From positions 12,195,095 through 12,259,094 of the forward strand of contig OZ038439.1 of assembly GCA_964036275.1 (NCBI GenBank): a stretch of DNA of 64,000 nt, written 5' to 3'. The notes under the pieces are model-generated. The model did not search any database and had not been told where the DNA came from. It saw only the letters and a list, made by a program, of their open reading frames with translations. The translations under genes were made by a program, and so were the position numbers. This document shows, one piece after another, positions 22,701-34,214 of the stretch (position 1 is its first letter; every line of letters begins with the position of its first letter). Source of the DNA: Litoditis marina. Lineage: Eukaryota > Nematoda > Chromadorea > Rhabditida > Rhabditidae.

Positions 22701-24071
22701 AATCTCCGTTTTTCTCCACTTCAGTTCAATCGTGAAAATGAATAGATTCCAAAAACGTCGTTTTTCTAGCGTGTGAAGGTTTGATCGAGACAACGGATTG
22801 TCCAAAATCATACGACTGTATTGGTCAGTTGGAGAAAATGTTGAAATTGGCTCAAGAAGAGAAGCCAGACATACTTTTCATGATGGACAGGTATTTTCAC
22901 TGATAACTCATGGAAACTTTTGGGAGACTTGAATTGCATTTATGAATGTGTGAAGTTCGCAAAACAAAAAAAAAACACAAATCTTGAAATACTTGCACTC
23001 ACTGCTGACATTTACGTTTTGCGTTCAATCACCACTTGGTAATGCGAATTGTTTGAACAAACCGAACACTTGAAAACAATCTTCTTCATAGGCACATGGA
23101 ATTTTTCGCCCACCGTCCAAAAAACAACACGAAAGATGTCATGGTAGAAAAGGCGGTGAACACCTTGAAAGAATACGAGAAGGTTGTCAAGGAGAAGATA
23201 TTCGTACTGAACGCCATGCCGCGGAGCAAGCGCGCTATCCTCAGCTTATTGAACAAAGCGTTGAGAGGAGGAAAACTGATAACACAGGTTGGTTGTGGTT
23301 TGTACAGTTGTTCGTATGGTTTGGCTCCAATCCACGAGATGTTTTTTTGAGTGAGGGATTGTTTTTTATATAAACTTTTGTAGGAGAAGAAAAATCAGGC
23401 ACTGAAGTCTCACTTCGATCCGCCGCGTATATAGGTATCTTTCGCCGCGTATTATTGATTGATTGATTCATTTACATGCAAGCATGTGATAAACAAGAGG
23501 AAAAATAACATATACAAGAGGAGAAATAACACTATGAGAGTGGGATACAAAAACATTCGAAAGCGGAAAAAAGGCTCGTAAATCGACAAACATCATTTGG
23601 TTATTATGCAGATGTTTGCAAAGTGTTGTGGTTAAAGACCGGAATACAACTCAGATTCAGTTTCGATACCAAATCGAGCATACCAAGCATTAAGTAGAAT
23701 GGAATTTGTTCTGTTGAATTTTGGTTCGGAGTTGGGGATATGATAAAATCGAAGAGTTTGGGCCACCGAGTGGGGTGTATCAGAACAATAACAAAAACAG
23801 AATAGTTGAAAACATCAGTAATCTCATTTTACAGAAAGATGTGGACAGTGGGGCCAATTGGCATTTGGCAAGAGATCGTCTGCAGAAAATTGTTGAGAGC
23901 TGCGCCAAGTGCGAGATGATCGACTTCATGCCTGCGTTCGTACAAAAGGGAACATTTCGATTCTTCGACGAATCGAACGGAGTCGCCTATTTCTCCAATG
24001 TTATCCATTTGACGCATCATGGAAAGCAATTTGTCGACCCGGTTATCAAGAAAGTTTGTAGAGCGTTATAG
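16769..24071 (+). CDS. Acyltransferase-3 (OAC family) with C-terminal SGNH domain, 13 exons, 672 aa
   Basis: Exons: 16769-16884, 17375-17639, 18015-18153, 18909-18995, 19223-19315, 19958-20072, 21286-21461, 21771-21998, 22186-22307, 22434-22557, 22770-22890, 23092-23287, 23835-24071. All introns are GT..AG and the phases are consistent (2019 bases). The ATG directly follows CTGTTCAG, a likely trans-splice site. Residues 1-405 form the multi-pass acyltransferase-3 domain: RQDLQGIRGFAILAVLLFHF with the conserved R13-x10-H24 pair, FFVLSGFL, HTWSLAVEMQFY (137-148) and YLGDISYAVYLVHWPIY. Residues about 450-672 resemble an SGNH hydrolase-like domain, with GNSYA (S462) and IHLTHHG (H652). Related proteins move acyl groups to extracytoplasmic sugars or lipids (bacterial OafA/OatA; oac genes in C. 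elegans). The canonical Asp positions of both SGNH blocks are Asn here (N461, N649). Two acceptors are non-canonical (CAAG and AAAG). Confidence 0.93.
18165..18285. mobile_element. Palindromic MITE, copy 2, in OAC intron 3
   Basis: The ends are AAAGAAGGACGATTATGTGG and CCACATAATCGTCCTGCTTT. The centre has TTTAAACTGCAATACATTTT and its mirrored CCAATTGCAGTTTAAAGGAC. It starts only 11 bases after the 5' splice site of intron 3 (18154), so insertion just missed the donor. Confidence 0.9.
18535..18870. repeat. Dispersed repeat in OAC intron 3 (related to 12.9-13.4 kb)
   Basis: GGGCGATGCGGGGCGAGCGG, GAGAGAGTGTGTAGATCAAT and CCCCTCGCCGAACCCCGCCC recall pieces of the 12940-13400 repeats. Divergence is high and the ends are unclear. 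Confidence 0.5.
19600..19945. repeat. GC-rich dispersed repeat in OAC intron 5
   Basis: This stretch contains CACTGAGACCTGTTGGCATC followed by GTGCCAAG (compare 13350) and AGGGAGACGCAGATGTCTGC, then CCAATTGG/CATTGGCC words in both orientations. It ends just before the acceptor of exon 6 (19957). Confidence 0.45.
20268..21200 (-). repeat. GGCGCC repeat family, copy in OAC intron 6 (opposite orientation to 33.0-34.3 kb)
   Basis: The left end carries CGCGAAGCGCTGCG followed by TGTGAGTTGTGTTTGGTTTG, the complement of the end at 34223-34275. Then come a CCCTCG/CCTCGTCCCTC purine-pyrimidine stretch (20487-20523), several GGCGCC words (20770-20935) and the block ACTGAACCAAATTGGCTAAA (21111-21130). 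The order is the inverse of the larger copy downstream. It fills most of a 1.2-kb intron without disturbing the flanking exons. Confidence 0.8.
23452..23610 (+). repeat. Dispersed repeat shared with 6361-6480 (in OAC intron 12)
   Basis: GATTGATTGATTCA, ACATGCAAGCATGTGATA and ACATTCGAAAGCGGAAAAAA are collinear with 6361-6480. An internal duplication (AACATATACAAGAGGAG then AAATAACAC) makes this copy longer. Confidence 0.75.
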
Positions 24072-26410
24072 ATAGTGGAGATTGGGTATATGAAATTTGT
24101 ATTATGATCTGTATACACGGCATAGTTTGATCTGCATGCACAGCAGACAACACAAACATGTAGAGCTTTGAATTGTCTTTCTGTGAACGAAATCCAACGT
24201 ACATGAGCTGAAAGAAATAACCGAGTCCACTTCTGAGGACTCTACGACTTGCGCGTGCTCTTCACCCCTCATTAAAGGGGGGCTGCAATGAATTTTCAAA
24301 TAAAAGATCGAACGGAGACAAATCGATAGATGTCTCTTCCTTACAATAATGTCCAAGCTCTGTTTTCAAAATTTCACTAATTTTTGCTTACTGTCAGAGA
24401 CGCAGAGGATGATTTGGAGTGAATGAATATTGATTGCGCTTCTCTTATTCTCGTGCCTTTTCGGCTAACACTGTTAGCCAAATTCGGCATTCAATGCAGC
24501 CTCCCTTTAAAACACACGTTTTTCGTGCTCTATCGAGAGACCTGTGAAATTTAATGGATACGGTAAAAGTTCTTTACTTGAATGTTTGTAGAACACATTT
24601 CAAAAAGTTCTCGCGTTCTCGTCAAAGCGACATCTTTTTCGGTTTTCAACCGTTTCATAGGAAAACACTTGTTGAACTAATAAAGGATTTGTATTCACTG
24701 TTGTTACAAAGAATCATGATGTATTACGCAAATGAAAGCGTAAAATATATATGATGAATAACACGTTTTACTTATAGTAACCTATTGAATTCAATTAAAC
24801 TCATTGGAAAATCAACAGTTTTACTGTTTTTTTCGCATATGTAGAACAGAGTGCCTCATGCTTATCACCTGATCGTGTTGGTTGCAATCATACAGAATTA
24901 ATATCGATGATTCTGAGTACCGATTCTAAGTAAAGTTTACAACGTCTACTTGGTAAAACTATTTTACATCAATATTTTGGAACCAACCTGCTGAACATCA
25001 ACCCATATGATATTTATTGTATTCGGTGGAGATAGCAACTGCAGTGCAATTGAAGCACAACTCAATATGGAATATAGTACAACCCTGAATCAACACATAA
25101 CTTAGTTCATAATTATAGTGTTTGCCTATTTACTCCGACTCTAAAAGAAAATTCACGTCCATTGTTAATGAGAAACACATGTAAGCCACATGTACTATTT
25201 TAAGCTAATCGAACTCATTAGCCGACCCTGCTTTTATCATTCAAGACATTGTCACAACAATCACAACCATAATCGTCTGTGATGATAAAGATATTTTCGA
25301 TACATCACTCAAAATAATACAAATAACACCGTTTGCTTTGTGTCCATCGGTTGGTCATTCCAAGCATCAGTGGAGCAACTATGTAGAATTGCAGCTCAAC
25401 GTCCAACGACCAACAATGTAGAAAGAATCGATATGATGAAATCTGTATAATTAAAATGTTCGCGCTTCAGGAAAGCATCAAAGTATTTTAGACACTTTAC
25501 CAATATTAATAATAGGAAGCCCTAGGGTGATATAAAGTTAGATACTTGATGGCTTTAGAGGGATGCTTCGACGCCAGATTCAGAGTAGCATACTGTTCAG
25601 TATATATTCATACTACAGCCAATATGACGGATTGAGTGTTATGAGCACAATTAACAATTGAGAAATTTTGAAATAGACAAAGCTTCAAGTGAAATGGGAA
25701 CGTCAATTTTTCAACATGTATCTATCATCTGAAACTAACAGTTTTTTTCCTATTGATTCATGCACTTTTGGTGAGAAGTGCAATTCTGTCGTTCGTTAGG
25801 GTGTCTAACTTTAACCGATCCGTTACACATCATCCGACTTTTTCTTTTCACCAGTAATACATGTTTTGTAAGAATCAAATAGAGAATCAATTTGTGGTTC
25901 ATTTAAGTTTGATTCACCAAGTTTTTTTCCATAGCACGGGATGAATAAGTGGAATTATTTCATCTGAACGTTCATAATGAATGAAAGATAATTTTAAATA
26001 TTTCGAACCAACGTCAAATGTGGTTTGAAAAATAGAGATTTCACTGTACTATTTTGGAATTCTCATACAAAGCATTACGTCAGAAGGACGTGATATCAAC
26101 AGTTCTGGTAATGAAAACGGCGAAGAAGACTAACGAAAACAATGAAGGACACTAATATGCTGAGTGTTTTCTTTCAGAAACGTTGATTAATTCGGAAGTT
26201 ACATCATCGAAACTGTAGTCCCATGATTTATCATTTTCATGTCAATTTCCGTATATTTCTGTAAGTGAACTGGAGGTACGTAGGCAATAAGAATTTTAAT
26301 CGAGTATGTTCGATTCTGAGTAGTATTTAATTGTGGTTTGTTGTCCTGTTTGATCAATAACAAGTTCGCAGAATGGAACTATTCCGGGAAACCGAAAACT
26401 CTACTTTGTT
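24072..26410. other. Intergenic between the OAC and GT49 genes
   Basis: A candidate polyadenylation signal AATAAA at 24299-24304 lies 228 bases after the OAC stop. A GAGACGCAG word at about 24400 and a CGGCTAACACTGTTAGCC palindrome at 24462-24479 suggest a relic repeat. The rest, 24.7-26.4 kb, is AT-rich with no gene seen. Confidence 0.5.
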
Positions 26411-26430
26411 CTTCAGGAAACCACGAAGGA

Positions 26431-29400
26431 ATGAAATATACTGTACTGGAATCCATTATACGCATCGTTGGGCGACATTTTAAGACGTTACTTCTGGTTA
26501 TTGTTGTTTTCGTCTTTGTTCTAATTCGTTTTCATGAAGGCTACACTGAGGAGCAGAGTGAAATTAGACGGTTAGTTCTTTCACGTGAGTTTTGGTTGTT
26601 TAGGTTCATCCCAAAACGCTCACGTACTATTTAATGTGGGAAAGTTAATTATTATGCGAACGAGTTAGTTTAGCAATTGAGAAGTTGGTTTGAGCGCGCC
26701 ACAGAATGATTTTCTCTCGGCAATGACGTTGTTGGTGCACTGTTTAAAGTATGGGTCGAATTTCATTGATGTACCTACACTTAGTGAGGATTGAGAAAAA
26801 ACGTATGACGCATAGACATATCAAGATAAGACGCAGTGATAGTCTTACCGAATCTCATAAAATATCACATTGTAATTCAACATAGTAGTTGCAATAATAA
26901 TAGTATAAAGTTCATTGCGCATAGGTTGCATAACATAGCGTAGTAAAAATCAATTAGTCAAGTTATGACAACATTATATGGCAAGACGTATCCAAAAGGA
27001 TTGTCTGTTAAATGTACAACCTACTTAACATAAAGAAGATATTATCATTGTTTTATCCTTATGACACTAGGATAAACACTAATAAATACAAAGTATAAAC
27101 AGAGAACGAGACTACTGTTATACCTGACAGATGGAGCGATTGGGAAGAATACCAGTTCATGAGATATACAATGTACACAATAGAGAACGAAACTGCACAC
27201 GTCACTTTACACGTGAAGGCGGGCTATGCTAATCATCAAACATGTTGAAGGGGGGCAGAAAAGAAATGAATAAGCTTATCAAGAGAAACCGATAAGTATA
27301 ATTTTTAGTTTAAACTAACAAACCTAATTTGCATACGGTTGACACGCGTTGCCTATTTTGGCGCGCGCAACGTTATATTCAGGTACCCCGGGGTACCTAA
27401 ACTAGCTTTCCATTCTGCCCCCCTTTAACAGTTTTAGATGGAGGGTCTACTACTCAACAATCATCATCATCATTAAACATAAAGTGATAAAACCAGAACA
27501 CGACCGAAACGAATCAAAATGAACGGATATTACGGAATTTCAACTTATCCACCAACCCTTTGGATCGCAGCGTTTACAGTGAATTGAAATGTTGTGTGTT
27601 TCGGAACGTCGAAGAGCATAAGCACGACATATTATGTTCATACAACTCACCGAAGGAAACAGTATGCTCCATATTTGTTCAGAAATCCCGTCAACGATCC
27701 TTCGTTCGTGACCTACCACAACTACTGTGTTCATTATGATATAATGGCTCCCAAGTTGTCGGAGTACGATCGTATTGCACAAATCTTACATATAAGTGCA
27801 GATTTTTTAGATGAAAAAATGATGGATCAGGTACTCTTTTGCTTTCTTTTCTACGACGAGATTCAGCGTGAATGGTTCCAAGAATTTGTTTTGTTCCAAG
27901 AATTTGTTTTGTACCATTGTTCTCGGTGTCTGATCTAGGATTCATGTAATGATGATGTAGTACAAACATGGAAGATTGTCGTGCAAAAAATAGGTCCACT
28001 CATTACTTTTGAACAAGAATGTGTGGTTATACGTTAATTTTGTTTTTCGACTTATTTGGAAAGTAATGATCTAGTTTACAGGTAGAAAATTGGAATGCGC
28101 CCATGTCTCTCTCCATAGTACTCACTCACCCAGAACAGTATTCATGCGTCTTGCAAAAGGCATGTATTACAGGTTGTTTTGATGTCTACCCATCAGTAGT
28201 ACGTGTAGAATCATGCATGGTCCATCTATTTAGCGAATGATTCGTCGAGCCATGCACAGTTGTTCGTGGATAAAATGTTTTTGGTTAGTACAGGCTTTAT
28301 GCTCCTAAAGTATTAGTAATTTTACAAAGAACGGGCCAATTTGGAAATACTCAGAAGAACAATGCTGAAAATTAGCTGTTCAACTCTGTGACGTACTTTT
28401 AACTGCTGTGAGCATGGGCTGAATTACCGATATCATATTTCTTCTGAAAAAAACCGAATCGGTAAGAAAAGTCAACCATATTTTTTTCTAAATAACTGAC
28501 CTATCCCCAATTGTGTAACCACATGCATTATTCTCAACGCCTAGTTTGTTTTTCAGATAAAGAGTTATGCCAAAATTAACTCTGTTGTCGAAAAGTATCT
28601 CCGCGCTCATCTGATTTACCCGAATGAATGGTCATCAAACTGTGAAATTCTTACAAGTCCCACAACTTGCGAGAAACGTAATGCAACTATTGACGAAATG
28701 GCCAACTATCCCGCGAACTTGGCCAGAAATGTGGCTAGGATGGTCGGTTAAGACAAGCTTCATCTCTATAGTTTTTATTCAAGACCCTTGTTCAGATTGT
28801 GTCGTGAAAATCCTTCTTCAAAATCCAAAATACCCCAAAAAAACAGAAATGAAACACAGTAGACATAACAATTATGAATATGACATGAAAACATTAATCA
28901 GACACGAGAATGTATGTTATTGCACAGTTTTGTTTCAGTTTTCTTCAACAAAGTACATTCTGATAGCAGACTTCGAGCATTTGTTCAGTGGTAATTTTGA
29001 AAGTGATGTTCTTCAAATTGCTGAACAGCACATAACTCCTGGAAGAAAATCTGTCCTCGTTTATCGGATTTTTGAGATTGATGAAAAGGTTGAGAAGTGA
29101 GTCATACTATAAAGTAGCATATATTAGGTTAAATGTTTGGTTTGACGAAAACAGTGAACAATGGCAGTTTTGGTAGTAGATGAATGCATTGTAAATATTG
29201 TTAACAAATATACATAGGATATACGCCAATTCTATCAGATGTTTCAGCAATTTAACAAACACGCGGCTTTTTGACCGTTTTCCGACAAATTGACCAGCCG
29301 ATGCTTATGTATGCGGCGTGAGTACGTAGAAGAGTATATGAACCCCGGTATGGATTGAGAATCGTTCATAATATCAAGATTTTCAGTCCACGAACGAAGG

Positions 29401-31776
29401 CAGACTTGCTAACGTTGTTCGAAAATAGGAGCGCTGTTGTTTTCCACGAGAGTTTTAACAAAGGTGAGGTCATTAATACACCGCTAACACATTTTTGCGG
29501 CACAGCTAAGTGCGGGAGTTGAATCTGATGACTAACCTATTGAACGGTTGATAGCAAGCATGAAACATGATAGGAAACAATTAAAATACTCCAGATAACT
29601 GAAACATTATTGAATCAGAACGCATTGTAAAAACCATCGTGCGCGGCAAATCTAGTCAGTTATTTTATCTGTTTTTTTCATAAAATCTACCTTGTCAGGA
29701 AAAATAGTACGTATTTAGAGAACTTGCGCACACTGGTCGTATTACTGTAACTGATATGCGGTACATATAACCACATTATCATTCTAATTCTGAGCCACTG
29801 TGAGAAAAACCTTTAAATTCTTGAGATGTATGTGCGAAGGAACGAGGCCTGAACCCTACGGTTAAATTACATCGTCAATTAAGGATCGCATAATATTCCA
29901 CATCTGAAGGAATGGTTTGCATCAAATACATCAAACAACGGAATTTTCTCCAAAGATCTCAAGTATGATTTGTCGTTTATCTCATCTGATGAAAATCCAC
30001 GTGTTACAAAACAGTTCTTGGATACGTTCAGATATAAGAGATGTGCAACAATTTTTATGACAAACTTGATTGATTCAGGTTGATAGAATGTCACAATTCG
30101 TATGGTAATGCGTAGTTACACTAAAGACTTTACTGAGCCTAAAATGCTAAGCGCATTGCAGATACCGTATTGCTGCCTGGGAGCCGCAGTTTGTGTCCCT
30201 CAGTGACATTCCGATGCATGACGAAGCTTTTCCATTCCGAATCAAAGACAACACCGTTTTGGTAATTAAACATCAAACCAAACAAACTGAACAAGAGAAA
30301 CTGTTCTCACTTCAAAAAATTCACCATATTTGACCAATAACGAACCTGAAGGGACAGAAAGGTGATGCGTCCTACTTTCTTACCAGAGCCGTTGCGGTTC
30401 TTGCCCCGGTTGCTTGTGAATGACACGTGAACTGATTCATGATACTTTATACGATCATTATGTTGTCTCATCTCAAAGAAGGTAGGTTACGAGAACCGAA
30501 CTTTATATCTTTCCGATCAATTTCAGGGGCTGAGAAAACGTTGTACACAAACATGAGTAATATACTAGTGGTTTACATGGAGATAAAGTTAAATCATGCA
30601 CTACAGTTGCGTGTAGAAATCAGCATAGCGCGCTGGGAAACGATTAATTATGCAAATGAAAAGAGGAGAAATTAAATGATTGTACACACTTTTCGGGTGG
30701 AATAGCGGTGTCTGGCGTTAGATTAGCTCGAATCAAAACCTCTGCTGTAGTTAGTCTCCGTTCTCGTTTACTATATCAATCTCATCGCTAATGAACACAG
30801 TGCCTTAGGTCAACAAAAACGTGATACCCGATACCATTTTCAGCGGTGGGAAGTGTGTCGAGCCGGTTATCATTTCGATGTGTTGTCAAACCACTTCATG
30901 TTTCATCGAGGTATAAAAGGAAAGGTATATGGAGCGAAGGGACTCGCATTGCAGAAGAAAAACCGACCAAAGTGAGACTGCATAAAGTTTATAACCAAAA
31001 AAAAATTATCAAAGACACGGTACCGCGTGAATCAACAAATGATGAAGGAACTTGTGATTCATTCATTGTGATGAGCATCAAAAAGTCTTCATGACTCATT
31101 TCGGTAAGACCACTCTTCCCTCCAAGTACCTGCCGAATCACAACCTTTTATCGTTTGCACGTTGAAGAAGGACGATTATGTGGTCCAATCGCAACGTTTC
31201 AGTCCTATAAACTGCAATACGTTTTTCAATTGCAGTTTAACGGACCGTTGAAACGAGATTGGTCCACATACTCGTCCTACTCGTCCTATATTTGTTGCTT
31301 ATCCTTCCAATTCATTTTTCTGCAATTGTGGATAATGGGTGAAAAAAATAAGACGAAAAAGAGCCATTATACAAACTTGTTCTGGACAAAGTATAAACTT
31401 GATAATACGAAGTGTTCTAATTCCCGTATCGTTCCAGAATAGAGAAAAAGGACACATTCACATTTTTCGCAGTTTGTCCTATATTATGTGGTACAGTTCT
31501 CCAGCCTTAAGACAAGGTTAAGAGAGTATAGACAGAACATTACTCTTTATTCCCTGTAGTTTATATACATTCATCTGGGAATTAACTTGATTTCCTGTAG
31601 TTTCTCCACATCCAGGAATTGCATCAAGCAAAAAATTCGATTGACAATGTTATAAACAAGTGGAAAAATTGTCCAATCTTATTCATGTTTTCCGGGCGAA
31701 CAAGGCATTCGCATCGATGCGTGAACGATTCAAGAAGCAGTACCCAGACACAGTGGACAAATGCCCAAAAGTATGA
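26431..31776 (+). pseudogene. Glycosyltransferase family 49 gene, 10 exons, frame break in exon 2
   Basis: Proposed exons: 26431-26570, 27571-27830, 28082-28195, 28557-28742, 28939-29096, 29387-29463, 29884-30078, 30152-30261, 30844-30910 and 31661-31776. The start follows TTCTTCAG by 14 bases. Exon 1 encodes a signal anchor (FKTLLLVIVVFVFVLIRF). Family blocks in order: VENWNAPMSLSIVL, VVEKYLRAHLIYPNEW, NYPANLARNVARM, KYILIADFEHLFS, HNIPHLKEWF, AAWEPQFVSL, CRAGYHFDVLSNHFMFHRG, FKKQYPDTVDKCPK. These are the signature of GT49, the LARGE/B4GAT1-related family called bgnt-1 in C. elegans. Exon 2 carries two good half-frames, CCVFRNVEEHKHDILCSYN and then FVTYHNYCVHYD, joined only if one base is removed around 27685-27710. 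No intron of usable size solves this. The last exon boundaries are uncertain: a stronger donor at 30925 would add IKGK after FHRG. Several acceptors are weak (AAG ends). Either a young pseudogene or a sequencing error. Confidence 0.8.
31164..31279. mobile_element. Palindromic MITE, copy 3, in GT49 intron 9
   Basis: The left end GAAGAAGGACGATTATGTGG and interior AAACTGCAATACGTTTTTCA, then ATTGCAGTTTAACGGACC, match copies 1 and 2. The right end is altered to CCACATACTCGTCCTACTCG, with the CTCGTCCTA word duplicated. Confidence 0.88.
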
Positions 31777-32402
31777 ATGTCATGATGTTTTCAATGAACG
31801 TGTATTACTCTTGCTATGTTCCTGAATCTACATAATATACATTGAGCGTATTTCAGATATGTTATATTTTTCCTATCTAAAAGGTATCTGAAAGGCAGTT
31901 AGTAGCTAACTTGCGGTTCATATCACCATACTGGTAAGAAATCCATACATGACAGACATTTCATACATTCAGTTGGTATATCTGAATGTGTCATATAAGT
32001 TTATCGTTCGATGCAGTTTGAGAAACACAATCTACAAAAATACATCTATCTATTCGTGTTTCACAGTTCATGCCGATATTGACTAATTGTGTACTATTAG
32101 AATATACACTTGTACACATTCGCGATACGAACAGTGTCGTTGACACTTTCCATAATTGTCATTCGAGTGACGTCATCATTTGTGAAGATTGAGTTGTAGT
32201 AGTTGTGAGTAGTTCCCATGAACGTTACCTGTGATAATCACAAGTTTAGTGTTGGCACGTATACGAGTTTATTCCGAAGAACTGACTAATCGGCTGCGTT
32301 CCTTTGATCTACACACTCTCTCGTCGGCATATAATTGACGAATAAGTGACTTTTAGACTATAATGTAAAACTAGCCCGGTCGCAACGGCTATTTGAGCTT
32401 TT
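31777..32402. other. Intergenic downstream of the GT49 gene
   Basis: AT-rich sequence without open frames or repeats that I recognise. Confidence 0.5.
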
Positions 32403-32773
32403 ATTAGTAAAAAGTGGGGGAACCAACAAATGTGTGAGTTGTGTTTGGTTCGACCTCGATATCAGCAAAAAGTGAACGATACGAATTGCTGTGATACTGT
32501 AGCAGAAGTATTCTGCAAAAATAGAACAATACAAATGTTGCACAATGGTTCACGAAGCCCGCATGATATTTCAGAAATTGCCGAAGGGTATTTCATGCGT
32601 GCTTTGATGACATGCGTGCGTTGTGAACCATTGTGCAACATTTGTATTGTTCTATTTTTGCAGAATACTTCTGCTACAGTATCACAGCAATTCGTATCGT
32701 TCACTTTTTGCTGATATCGAGGTCGAACCAAACACAACTCACACATTTGTTGGTTCCCCCACTTTTTACTAAT
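32403..32773. repeat. Perfect long inverted repeat: 151-bp arms, 69-bp loop
   Basis: Bases 32403-32553 are, by inspection, the exact reverse complement of 32623-32773. The loop (32554-32622) contains a smaller imperfect palindrome (GCATGATATTTCAG ... TATTTCATGCGTGC). The arms carry TGTGAGTTGTGTTTGGTTCG (from 32433), nearly the end motif of the GGCGCC repeat family at 20294 and 34223-34246. Mirror-image open frames here are artefacts of the symmetry. It looks like a very young foldback or MITE-type element, and a transcript across it would form a 151-bp duplex. Confidence 0.95.
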
Positions 32774-33019
32774 TGTCCTTTTTTTGCTAGTTGTACTCCT
32801 ACAACTTCATATGTTGCCTATTCACATAGTGAATCTTGTGAACTCATTATATTATTATGGAAATCTCAGTTTTGTGTGTGCACAAAGCCGAATTCAGACC
32901 ATAAAATTACTGATGTTGTAATATAACGCAGGTTACTGGCTCTGTCACTATCAACAACTGAACAAAAACGCTAAACGTTCCGATTGACATGTACACCGCT
33001 TTTAGCGGCGATAAGCGAT

Positions 33020-33972
33020 GGGGATTGGCGCCATTGACAAATCTACAATTAGAGACACCAACTCACTTACAATATAGCCATTATTTCCAATACCACATCA
33101 AAAACCTTCGTTGAAACTTTTTTTCATTCCTGCGTCAATTGACACACGCGTCTGGCGCCAGAACGAAACGAAATTTTCTAGGTTTTTGAGCTACCAGTAC
33201 ACACTACATGTGTCAATTACTGATTGGAGCAATATTCAAACTATTCAATTGTCAGTTTCGTGTGTTTTTGTTTTGGCGCCATTTGGTGTCTGTTCCGAGC
33301 CAGACGATAAAGTTCGATTTTGAATTTGTGGTTCTTTATTTCACATTGGAATATTCAATATCTGTTAACTTGAAACAGTTTGATTGACGATAACTGATAA
33401 TTTTCCAACTTTGGCGCCAATTGGCGCCAGCGCACAATGCCAACAGAACTTTTTTTGATTTTCAGATTGAGCATCTTACTTGCCATGTGATAGTTATTTA
33501 GTGTACCGAATTTCAGACGATTCCAATGACGCTGTCGTGAGTTTGGGTTTTGGCGCCATCTGGCGCCTGGTTCGAGCGCCAGAAGGAAAATTTCAGTTTT
33601 GGAAAAAGACTTTCACACTTGCCACCAAAGTATTCAATTTCTATTAGTGTTCAACATTTTAGTTGATGATAAATAGTGTTTTGCCGTTTTTGGCGCCTAT
33701 TGGCGCCAGCGCCGGGCGCCAATGATGATGTATTCATCTCATATTTGGCGCGACGGGCTAACTTTTGCATTATAACTCATGTTTCAAATTTCAGCTAAAT
33801 CGGTTCGATAGTGTTTCCAATAGTCATTTTTGGCGCCTATTGGCGCCCGCGCCCGGCGCCAGAGATTACATATACATTTCATACTTGGCGCGACGAGCTA
33901 ACTTTTGCCATAGAATAGATGTTCCAAATTTCAGCCAAATTGGTTCAGTAGTTTTTCCACTACGATGCGGAA
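33020..33972 (+). repeat. Degenerate ~139-bp tandem array with GGCGCC cores
   Basis: GGCGCC cores begin at 33027, 33154, 33275, 33413, 33552, 33692 and 33832, so the last five are 138-140 bp apart. Each of the later units also carries a TTTGGCGCC(T/A)(A/T)TTGGCG core, often extended to GCGCCGGGCGCCA, and a linker of the type CAAATTTCAGCTAAATCGGT then TCGATAGTGTTT. The final linker reads TTCAGCCAAATTGGTTCAGT. Units are well diverged. Confidence 0.85.
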
Positions 33973-33983
33973 AGAATTCCGTG

Positions 33984-34040
33984 AGGGACGAGGGAGGAGG
34001 GAGGAGGGACGAGGGACGAGGGACGAGGGACGAGGGACGA
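33984..34040 (+). repeat. GAGGGACGAGGGACGA minisatellite
   Basis: Seven or so units of GAGGGACGAG/GAGGGAGGAG follow the 139-bp array directly. A shorter complement (CCCTCGTTCCTCGTCCCTC) is at the matching place in the intron copy at 20487. Confidence 0.9.
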
Positions 34041-34214
34041 ATTACGGCGGAACTTTTCAACAACGACACGAAACCATAACTCAGGCGAAAATATTCCGAT
34101 TTGGCTGAAATTTTCACACAATGTTCAATTTGTGATTCTCTAACGTTCTCTCCTTTTAGTTTTCAAAAAAAGAATTTGTTTGAAGATTTTTGGTAATTAA
34201 AAGGAAAAAACGAG

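Noticed and set aside
27663..27683. A micro-intron of about 21 bases to repair GT49 exon 2 (GTATGC...TTCAG)
   Set aside because: Far below the size nematode spliceosomes handle, and the resulting phase is still wrong.
32430..32746. Mirror-image open frames of 94 codons on both strands beginning MCELCLVRPRYQQ
   Set aside because: They are produced by the perfect inverted repeat; there is no codon-level evidence for a protein.
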